Origin: Pegea sp. RAD2-039
Taxonomy: Eukaryota > Chordata > Thaliacea > Salpida > Salpidae
DNA: 64,000 nucleotides
Reading direction: 5' to 3'
NCBI GenBank assembly: GCA_034620365.1
Contig: JAQGEQ010000071.1
Span: forward strand, 3,658,001 to 3,722,000
The position numbers and the translations under genes are program-made. The notes under the pieces were generated by a model. It did not search any database. It was not told where the DNA came from and was given only the letters and a program-made list of their open reading frames with translations. Of this stretch, positions 35,074 to 43,824 are shown in pieces. Numbering within the stretch: the first letter of the stretch is position 1; each line of letters begins with the position of its first letter.

Positions 35074-35699
35074 AAAATGACAACAATTGTAAGAGATGCA
35101 AAACTCCGAATTTAAAGCCGAAGTTTTGCATCTCCAGGAGCTGCAGCTCCGTAGGCAGTTCGTCACTGTACTAAGTGTCGTTCTGGCAACTCCTGGGACG
35201 CTAGCCGGATGCAGCTGCATCAGTCTGTCTGTTCCGCTTCATAACTTGGCTGGGGTGAAGAGTGGGGTCCTGCTGCATGAACAACAACTGGATGTTTATA
35301 AACTTTGCCCTGGCACATATATGCTTGAATATGCATGGCTTGAATATGCATAGCCGTTTGCAGCCGAATCGGGTCAAAAAAATCTAAAAAAATCAGAAAA
35401 AAGGTGACGATATTGCAAGGGTTTAATATTTAGCTTATATAGACGGCTTTCGTATAAGAAGATAGATACCTTAGATACCACGTCTAAGGAAAGCTTTTCT
35501 GGTAAATGATCATGGACGGATTCAAGCTTTGTAATAATCTTTTTAAGGTGAGGTAATAATTTAAGGTAATATTAATAATTTGTGTATGTTATATCAATCT
35601 TTAATAATGTCCAAATATTTAGTTGTAGTCGTTAAAGATTTGAGAATTTTGCATGAAGTTAATGAACCAATTCTGAACAAATAATTTGTGTGGTGAGTC
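35074..35699. other. Unclassified repeat-like sequence
   Basis: A less AT-rich stretch (35095-35350) with direct copies of ATATGCTTGAATATGC-type words. Short open frames only. It partly resembles the GC-richer spacer pieces of the tandem array (GGAGCT, GCAGCT(G/A)CATC words near 6850-6880). Probably decayed mobile DNA. Confidence 0.4.
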
Positions 35700-35960
35700 C
35701 ATTTTAAGTCTTAAGAGATGAAGATTCCCAGGTCTTTAATAACCTGACATCGAGAAATTGTATCGTTGTCTAAATAAAAGTCAGTTGATGTTGAGTTAGA
35801 GCTTGAAGTTTAATTTATTGGTAGTTGAAAACATTTGTCGGTAGCTCAAGTTGTTTGGATTGAAGCCAACGATTAATGGATTCCACAGAAGATTGTAAAG
35901 CAGCTGATTTAGTGCCAAAGAGCTTGGCAAAAAGTATTACATTTCCACAATCATTGTGCT
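35700..35960 (-). mobile_element. Decayed LINE reverse-transcriptase fragment (palm/thumb)
   Basis: On the minus strand it reads KHNDCGNVILFAKLFG, then AALQSSVESINRWLQ, then DFYLDNDTISRCQVIKDLGIFIS after an internal stop. This is the order of the palm aspartate motif (normally F/Y-A-D-D), the L-Q-x-D-L-x-x-I-x-x-W helix and the V-K-D-L-G-V block of CR1/jockey-like RTs. The catalytic motif is degraded and the frame is broken. Confidence 0.6.
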
Positions 35961-36275
35961 TTATTTTAGTTTGCTTGCTATTCATTCTGTAGCTGACTGT
36001 GATGTTATTCGTAGAACGTTTCGTTATTACGTACCGTTGCAGTACTTTTTACAATTCAATGAAGCTTTATCCAACAGTTACAATTTATTAAAGTGTGCAA
36101 TTTTTTTCTTAGGCGAGCTTTTGCCAGTTGTTTCGACGTTATTGGAGCTCAGCAAAGGTTAACATAGTTTCTTTTTGCTATACCTAGTATAGATTTGAAT
36201 AAGATTCTGTTTGAATAAGTATATATTAGTTTTTTACTGTAACAATTTTTTTTATATATAAAAAAAATAAACGAA

Positions 36276-36485
36276 CTGTTAAAACCAAGCAAGCTGTCTA
36301 TAGACCCAAAAAGTCCGTCGACATCCAACAAATGGCGTTACTGGAATAAAACTTTTGCCAATTACCCAAACCAGTGTGGGTTGAATTGGACTGATAAGAT
36401 AAAATTAGCAGAGCTGGTTAATAGCACAACCGAAAAGGTGTACCAGTACTTTGAGACTGTCTGTAAAGATGGTATTTATTGCTAA
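36276..36485 (+). mobile_element. LTR-retrotransposon gag-like fragment
   Basis: The open frame reads LLKPSKLSIDPKSPSTSNKW then RYWNKTFANYPN. This resembles the start of gag in many Ty3-like or similar metazoan LTR elements (P-x-x-L-x-(I/V)-D-P-x-S-x-x-x-x-x-x-W-x-x-W-x-x-T-F). It ends at TAA after about 70 codons. Only an N-terminal piece is left. Confidence 0.5.
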
Positions 36486-38936
36486 CTTATTTGCCGAGTA
36501 ATCTAACCAATGGTGGAAACAGATCAGCAGCTGATCACTGGAAGATCTTTGAAAACGATATTCGAATTGATGATTTGAAAGCAAATTTTTGTTGAGTCAA
36601 AATTTTTGTGAAATTATCATTTCAAAGACTCGGTAGAAGCTGCTAGTGAGAGAAATTAGTCGATAGTTTAGAGGTTTATTTCTATCTCCTTTTTTATAAA
36701 CTATAAGAATAATGGAGCTCTTCTGTTGTGAAGGAACGTAGCTAGAAGTAATTAGTTTGTTATTTTTTTAATATTTATTTCCTAATTTAAATTAAACTTT
36801 CCATTGGATAAAGATGTAAGTATTTATGCAATTGAGTAAGTTTGTGTACTTTTGCAAATAGTTTTTGAATATTCATTCCAAAATTAAATTCAAATAATTT
36901 TTTTTATTGGTAATGCTTCGAGGTTCGAAAATACTCTATGAATGACCATAAGAGAAATTATTTACAAAAGATAGACCCGGAAAGAACAACGAAAGAAAGA
37001 GCATAGATGGACTTACAGTTTGTTTTTTCTTTGGCAGGAACTCTTATGAATAAAAATTCAATGCGTGAAGACACACTCAGCTGCATTTTTTACAAGGATG
37101 TGATAAATGTAGTTGTTAGGTGACATCAAAACTCCTGCGCTTTCTTCTTTCATTTAAGGCGTCACCTCTAAATTGGCTAACACAAATCATTGACGAGTTA
37201 TTGATGTTTTTTTCATTCTGTATTTATTTTATTATTTAAATAAACTTTTAATCATTATTACAATAAATATAATTCTAATTCTTGAATATCGTTTTCATAA
37301 GTTTTATATAGTTTTATGAAGATATAAAATTTAAAAAGAATATGTCTCTTTTCTTTAAAAACAGCTCAGTTAATATTTTAATTACGATAAAATGATACAT
37401 AACTCTTTGAACATTTTTTTGGAATTTTTATAAATTGAAATTTATAGCTTTCATTGTTCCTAATTTTATTTTTTAAATTTATAATCTCTCAGTTTTTTGA
37501 ACAGAGGTTTATAATGAGGTTTATAACAGGGTTATAATGAAAATAATTGATTTGTCAAGTTAGAAAGTTTTTCAAAAATTTACTTTAATCATTTTTATAT
37601 TAGAAATTGTACAAATTTTCAAACATCTGACTGCAGGTTATTTCTTAGTCAATTTGTTTTTGCAAAGTCTTCATAACTGAATAGATAAAAAGTATAATAA
37701 ACTTACAATTCGTTAACTAAAAAATTGAATCGTGTTTCTTTAATACAAACACTTTGTAACATAATAACTTTTGTCTATTTCTTAACTTTTGAACTCATTT
37801 TGTTTTTATTATTTTCTATATTGTTACAGCAACCAAATTTGAAGAAATCACCTAAAATTGAAACATATTTCTTGGAAATAGTAGATTTTTATGTTTTTAA
37901 GTTATTTTTGTAGAATAAATTCTATGAAATATTTTCGTTTCTAGTTATTTCCGAGAAATTCTTATTTGAATTAGATACAAAAATTATTTTTAAGATTTTT
38001 TAATTGAAATGTTGTTTATGGTAAAGTCTCGCTTTTTCATTAAAACTAAGCAATAGTTTTACAGATAAATATTTTTTAGTAACCTTAAAATACCTTATTA
38101 TAAAAATGTTGCTTAGTTTTACACAGTAGTCTCATCTACAAAACACTCTCGACCATCAAACATAATATTTGCCTGAAATAACACTTTTTCTTTAGTTTAT
38201 TTGGTCAAAATGTTTTTAAAAATCAAAGGGCAGAATTAGACCGACCTATCATCAAAATAAGTTTTTGCTTTGCAGGAATAATCAGCCCAAGCTTCTATCG
38301 TGTTAGAAGACAAATTTTAAAGTTTAATTATTCTAAAAGAAATTTATTAGAAAACTTATTTTGATTTGAATTTATGTAACATTTTAACAACTTCAATTTT
38401 TATATAAAACGAATTTCCTTAAACTTTTTCAACTAATTTTTTTTCATTTAAAACTTTAGGAGTGAAATTTAATAATCTGTTTTGAAAATTGTTTTTATTA
38501 CAGAGCTATGAAAGTGTTTTTAATGATAAGTACATAACAAACTGATGAAATTGCAATTCAAATATTTGTGTAAATGAAGTTTGCTAATCTTTCATACAGT
38601 GGTCAGCGAAGTTGCAGCTGTAAGCTAACTAACTTTTTAAGCTTAAATCAAATTATCTTCAACACAGGTTTTCAAAAAAATGAAGTTTAAATAATAAGGT
38701 TTTTTATTAACATCTGAAATAAACTACTTTGTAACACGATAATCTCAAATAATTTCGAATTTAGAAAAACAGGAAAACTTTGTAGAATAAATCTAATTTT
38801 ATAGTTTTATTTTTCATGATTTTTCAACATAATTAGGAATGATTAAGTTCTGGAAATGATACATTATCAAAACAGTTTTTTTCAAAAACACGATCCGCAT
38901 AGTAATTAGTAAAAAATCACTAGTATTTGGAAACAA
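36486..38936. other. AT-rich intergenic segment, 2.4 kb
   Basis: No gene supported. Short open frames here (for example 37725-37913 +) look like chance in AT-rich DNA. Confidence 0.5.
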
Positions 38937-39914
38937 TTATTTCTTTTCTAAATCATCAGGAAACGGAGGGTAAGAATACTGAAACTTCATCTGGAAACAA
39001 AACTTAAATCATAATTGAATCATCAACTTTACTACTTACAGTTCCTCCCATATCTTCAGTTAAATTATCTTTATCAATATGTTTCAACAGATCATCTTTA
39101 TTACATACAGCAGTCGCTTCTCTCTGTTCTTGAGATAACATTTTACTAATGAGTTTCCAAAAAGCGTTTAGAAGCATAGGGAGGTTGTAGATGATGATTT
39201 TTTCTGCAAATAATTACATCAGTTGGTCACGTGACATTAGAAGATTGCCTACTCATCATTCCAGGAAAATATGTTGAACAGCAATCAATGATAAAAGTAG
39301 AAAACCCAGTATCAGCTTGTGTGAGTCGCGAACCAGTTGTATCCATTAAGATGGTTATTTTTTTATCTGGTTCACATCTTTGAATCCTTTCAAACCAGAA
39401 AACAACCAATTTCATATTTGTGTCGCGGTCCTTTTTTTCAATTTGACCAGTTTTGAAGTGTACTGAAAATAAAAATATATTTTTTTAAGAAACAGAAAGC
39501 TTTTATCAACTTACAAATTCGAGTGCCGTCTAAAGCTCGTCCTGACACAAAAAAGTAGCCACGTTTTACAAAATCCAACCCGATAGAATCCACCGAAAGA
39601 TCTAAAATTACCAAATTACTTTCCTTAAATCTGATTGGTTAAAAAACTGACCATTTACACCATACAGTTTACGCCATTTCAAACTTTTAAGAACCATTTG
39701 AACAGCTGATTCCATTTTATGATTCCATTGCAAAAAGAATCCGGCATAAACATCATCAGTGATCAGACGTTCAACGTCTCTGTTATCAACTTCATCATTC
39801 AATTCTGCAAAAATCAGTTTAAAAACAAAGAAATTAGGGAGGTTAGGGACCTTTCAAAAGAGGAGACGCCTCATCTCTTAGTTTAGTGAGGTTGTCTGCT
39901 GTTATTTCAATCAT
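38937..39914 (-). CDS. MOSPD2-like CRAL-TRIO protein lacking the MSP and membrane domains (243 aa)
   Basis: Six exons, all GT-AG with agreeing phases: 39914-39851, 39804-39652, 39601-39515, 39462-39253, 39203-39040 and 38990-38937. The N-terminus (DNRDVERLITDD, then LKSLKWRKLYGVNG) matches the CRAL-TRIO-N region of MOSPD2. The body (IGLDFVKRGYFFVSGRALDG; KKITILMDTTGS; FIIDCCSTYFP; IYNLPMLLNAFWKLI; LTEDMGGT) is the CRAL-TRIO lipid-binding fold. It terminates at FQYSYPPFPDDLEKK, exactly where MOSPD2 would pass into the linker before its MSP domain. MOSPD2 tethers FFAT proteins to the ER through MSP plus TM, so this short form would keep only the lipid/lipid-droplet-binding part. ATG lies 206 nt below the GPx stop, preceded by AAATTTTAG. 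Confidence 0.75.
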
Positions 39915-39921
39915 TTTAAAA

Positions 39922-39924
39922 CTA
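39922..39924 (-). promoter_or_regulatory. Candidate (trans-)splice acceptor before the MOSPD2-like ATG
   Basis: The minus strand reads AAATTTTAG|TTTTAAAATG, placing an AG acceptor about 8 nt before the start codon. With the GPx stop only 206 nt away, this could be a spliced-leader acceptor in a two-gene operon. An ordinary 5' UTR intron is the alternative. Confidence 0.3.
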
Positions 39925-40120
39925 AAATTTATGTGGAATCAACATAAACTTGATAAAAACTGAAATAGCAAATTAGTTGACTTTTTATTAAAGTTTTCGA
40001 CCAAGAAACTTTAATTTCAAAGAATTCAGAAATAATCTTCTAAAAAATTTAGTTTATGAATATTTCATCATCAATAACTGAATCTGTAGTCAGATGTACT
40101 TTATAAATATAAATAAAAGT

Positions 40121-40708
40121 TTAATCTTCATATTTTTCACTCAATAAAACTTCAATATCCTCTCGTAAAGACCAAGGTTCTGTGGTTGGTGAATATCTGC
40201 TTCTTGGAATTCCATTTTTACCAACTAGAAATTTAGTAAAGTTCCATTTAATGTCATTAAAAAAAGTACCACATGTGTTTGGATGGTTAGTGAGGTATTT
40301 GAATAAGGGAATTGCATTATCACCGTTTACATCAACCTTTTCAAATAATTCAAACCTTGCACCTTGACTATGAAAAAATTGTTTTATTTCTTGACTATTC
40401 CCTGGTTCTTGTCCACCAAATTGATTACAAGGAAAAGCTAAAATCTTTAAACCTTTAGAATGATATTTTTCATGAAGCATTTGCAATTGGTCATAATTTG
40501 ATTTAGTTAAACCTCATTCAGAAGCAACATTAACAATCAAACTAACAAATCCTTCATATTTTGACATAGAAACATTTTTACTATTTATATCTTTGACTGT
40601 GAAATCGAATATTGATGTTTGTCTAACTCCAAACACTGATTTGTCACTTAATGAGCTAAATATAATAGCTGGCAAGAACCAGGACAAAGTAGTCTTTGAG
40701 GCAAGCAT
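40121..40708 (-). CDS. Selenocysteine glutathione peroxidase, GPX4-type (195 aa)
   Basis: Two minus-strand open frames join through one in-frame TGA at 40514-40516: IVNVASE-U-GLTKSNY, the exact place of the catalytic Sec in GPx (V-N-V-A-S-Q/E-U/C-G). Other active-site residues are present: Gln in LAFPCNQFGGQEPGN, Trp and Asn in IKWNFTKFLVG. There is no tetramerisation loop, as in GPX4. Sec is residue 65 with the ATG at 40708; an N-terminal hydrophobic stretch LSWFLPAIIF may be a signal or targeting peptide. It reduces (phospho)lipid hydroperoxides with thiols. Translation requires a SECIS element in the 3' UTR, which must lie between 40120 and roughly 39920; I found no fully convincing one. 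Single exon. Confidence 0.88.
40514..40516 (-). other. UGA selenocysteine codon of GPx
   Basis: TGA between GAA and GGT in the catalytic loop of the glutathione peroxidase. The frame stays open and strongly conserved on both sides, so recoding to Sec is much more likely than a nonsense mutation. Confidence 0.85.
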
Positions 40709-41504
40709 CAAGCTGTACTATTTACCTGCTAACAAATTCACATTATTTATTTTATAAGAGATGCATAATAAAAAATGTTTGATCATTTTTATTTCTAAAC
40801 AATTAATGAGTTTATTAAATTAGTTACAATTAATCATTTACAAAAAAAAATATTTAATTTGGTTAAAAATTGTAAATAATCAGTCAAATATTAAGTTGAA
40901 TATTTGTAAAGATTGCAAAAAAAAAAAGATTTTGAAAGCTGAACAAGTTAAAAAAGACTTAAAACTAAAGTAAGTTAAAAAAAAACATGTTTTATAAATT
41001 ATAAGAAAAAATAAACTATGTAAATTTGATCAATTAGTTTTTAATTAATCGATTAATTACAAAACAAAGATTGTAAATTCAGTTAATCATCAGATATACA
41101 ATTGTATCAAATATCTTAAAAAAGAACTAAAAACTAAACATTGATTACAAAGGTTACAAAAACAACAGTTCAAGAGAAATGGCACAATATATAAAAACAT
41201 TAATAACTTTTCTAGTTTAAAACATATTTAGTTAAGGTGAAAAAGAAAAATAATTGAAACGTGTTGAATGAAAACTTCTCTAAAAGTTTGTTTTCAGTTT
41301 AAGAAAGCGCGGAAGCTATATGCACTGAGGTGTGACAAGGAATTAAAATTAATAACAATAAACAGTGCTAAAATTAAAAGTTCATGATTGATTAGCATCA
41401 AGAAATGTTATTTAGAAACAAAATTCAGATATCTAATGATAATGTACAGATAAAAATTATCTGAATATGTAATCGTCTAAAGATGAAATATTTTGTTTTA
41501 TTCA
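40709..41504. other. AT-rich intergenic segment
   Basis: No gene or recognised element seen. Confidence 0.4.
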
Positions 41505-41715
41505 ACTCAAGGCTGTAAGTGACAAATTCAACAGCTCTTATATCAAACAAAAAATATGACTGCAGAAAGGTAATAAAGAGGTCTTACATTTCATAGTTTG
41601 AAAAAATGAATGTTGAATAATAGCAGCACTGGAAAGGTAAATATATGTTATGAATCAAAAGTATAAAAATAGTGGGGAAAATGAAGAAACTGACAGTATT
41701 ATCTAATTACAAAAT
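41505..41715 (+). repeat. Dispersed repeat copy B (matches 34555-34800)
   Basis: Second copy of the unclassified interspersed repeat described at 34555, same strand, more diverged and more AT-rich. Confidence 0.6.
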
Positions 41716-42375
41716 TACTTAAATTATATTTTTGATACAAACTCAATAAAAGTTTATATAACTGTCAACAAATCTTTAAATATAATGTATTAAGGTCTTT
41801 AAAAAGATCAAACTTGAATAAAACTAAATAATAATACAAAATCACGCTTTTAACAAACTTACTAATTTATTTATTTTTATAATACTTACAGCTGATAAAA
41901 AGTTATAGAATGTATCACTTACAACAATTAAAGATTAAAAATCTTATTAAAACAACTCTTATCATATTAACAAACTTTTAATACAGCTTCTTGTTTATAT
42001 TACTGCTTTTCTTAGGTAAGACTGTTTTCGGCCAGTTTTCTAAGATAAAATTTGCTGTCTAATACTTACAACTCTATCTCCAGCACGTGGTTGAATATGA
42101 GTTCAAACAATTACAAATTTTAAAATTATTCTATTTAGATTTGTATGATAAATACTTACACGGTTTAAACAGTGAAAATATTTGTTATCATTTACAAAAC
42201 TTTTTGATTACTTAATTTCTATTTTTTCAACTTCACAGACAATTATCAGGTATTAAGCTTTAATATTATTTTATTATTTATTCAGTTGAAGCGGAGAAGT
42301 TAATAATTAGTTTTCACTGAATTTCAAAATAAATCAAACATTCAAAACATTTTTTTTATTTGTCACAAAAACGTA
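41716..42375. other. AT-rich intergenic segment
   Basis: Nothing recognised. It should include the 3' UTR of the M1AP gene. Confidence 0.4.
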
Positions 42376-43824
42376 TCACTTATTCGGTAAAGACCTGAAA
42401 TGAACTCTTTTGTTAGGCGTCCCGTAAGAAATTGTAGTTGATGACCTAATACGCGCACGCGGGCTATTATTATCGCTTAGCAACCGACTTCTGGAGCTCT
42501 GTACTCGATTTTGAGGGGTAGCTGGCGGTGCGTTACGATCAACAAGATATTCTCTTAAAGATGACGTTATATTGATGTCATATAGAAGTGGATTAAAAGT
42601 GTCATCACTTGGTAACTCATGTATGACGTCATTAACTTCTCGAATAACGTGATCAGGTAATTGCTCGAGATTAAAAACGTTTGCAACCGAGCTTTGAATC
42701 AACAACTCTTTGGAAGCAATTGATTTGACTAATAAACTACCAGCAGTTGCCATGACAACAAACAAACCACGTGGACCAGTTGCCATAGTGATGTTTTCAC
42801 AAACAAGTGCTTGCTGTGAAGCAGAAAGTGCATTAGCAAGCGCGATAAAGCGATTTTGATTAGCTTCAAGAGCTTCCCATTCAATTCGCCAGCAACTAGT
42901 TGCTGTAAGGATCCCACAAACTCCGAAGATTATTGATTCACAGATTCCTTCCACAGCAACACGCTTGACAACGCGTAATTTGGTGATAGCAACACCGTTA
43001 CTCGAGCGAAACGTCGTACGCAAGTAGCCGCCAGACGCTGATGACGTCATATCATCGAAACATCCAGTCGAGATACATAATTGGTCAGCAAATGGTAGTT
43101 CTGTGACGTCAACAACTCGCTCACTGACGTCACATTTGATAACCATTGAATCGGGGTTTTCCCCGAACTGTAAATGCAAATGTTCCGTGCTTTTATTGCT
43201 GTCATGAAGCCAATTGCGTAGCAACGCTTCGACGCTCCATGCAGCGGTTTCAATGACGTCAACGTTGATGACGTCATCAAAATTATCGATATCAGACAGT
43301 GAAGCATCGATAGGTGTTGATGACTGGAAGCAGAAAGCGTCGATTTGTGCAAATTTGAAATCAGAAATCGCGTTTAATGCTTCGATGATTTTAGAGCGCG
43401 TGACTTGAGGTGCGTGACAAGTGAGGAGGGTAAGGTGTAGTTTGGTTAAAGGGTTAGCTGAGTTGGAAATTTTATTAAATTGTATGATTGAATCTTTGAA
43501 AGCATTTTGATAACTTTTAACAGATGGAAGATTTGTTGACAATTTCTCTGCTTTGTGAATCGCATTTTCAAGCTTTCCATAAGATAATGAAGTTAAACGT
43601 TGCAAAGGGAAACATATTTCGACGTAAGGTGAAATTGTAAGCAAGCAGAAATAAGGAATTCGATTTTTTCCGCTTCTCATTCCACAAACAATACTAAAGA
43701 AGTCCGTTAAGCCTTCCCAAGTAGCAAATAGTGCTTCAGGAGTCACTGGACCAGTTAAATCAACTATTAGACAATGAACTGGTTGATTTGAAAATGGAAT
43801 TCGAAATCTTTCATTTTGTTGCAT
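42376..43824 (-). CDS. M1AP: Meiosis 1 arrest protein, M1AP-like (482 aa)
   Basis: Single exon; ATG at 43824 (MQQNERFRIPF), since the frame upstream of it begins with TTG. Near residue 290 the run LRVVKRVAVEGICESIIFGV, then TSCWRIEWEALEANQNRF, matches M1AP (LQVIKALKSSGLCESLTYG, TSCWQLDWDELETNQQHF). The N-terminal LIVDLTGPVTPEALFATWEG followed by LTDFFSIVCGMRSG matches the start of the M1AP domain. Length is close to vertebrate M1AP (about 530 aa). M1AP is needed for meiosis I progression in spermatocytes and associates with the ZZS (SHOC1-TEX11-SPO16) crossover complex; the role here is inferred. The C-terminus is a basic Ser/Arg tail. The CDS contains six copies of TGACGTCA and is GC-richer than its surroundings. 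Confidence 0.9.
   Translation of the reverse strand: MQQNERFRIPFSNQPVHCLIVDLTGPVTPEALFATWEGLTDFFSIVCGMRSGKNRIPYFCLLTISPYVEICFPLQRLTSLSYGKLENAIHKAEKLSTNLPSVKSYQNAFKDSIIQFNKISNSANPLTKLHLTLLTCHAPQVTRSKIIEALNAISDFKFAQIDAFCFQSSTPIDASLSDIDNFDDVINVDVIETAAWSVEALLRNWLHDSNKSTEHLHLQFGENPDSMVIKCDVSERVVDVTELPFADQLCISTGCFDDMTSSASGGYLRTTFRSSNGVAITKLRVVKRVAVEGICESIIFGVCGILTATSCWRIEWEALEANQNRFIALANALSASQQALVCENITMATGPRGLFVVMATAGSLLVKSIASKELLIQSSVANVFNLEQLPDHVIREVNDVIHELPSDDTFNPLLYDINITSSLREYLVDRNAPPATPQNRVQSSRSRLLSDNNSPRARIRSSTTISYGTPNKRVHFRSLPNK

Noticed and set aside
39988..40020. ATTAAAGTTT / AAACTTTAAT stem-loop as the GPx SECIS
   Set aside because: A good stem, but it lacks the ATGA...GA quartet core and an apical AA.
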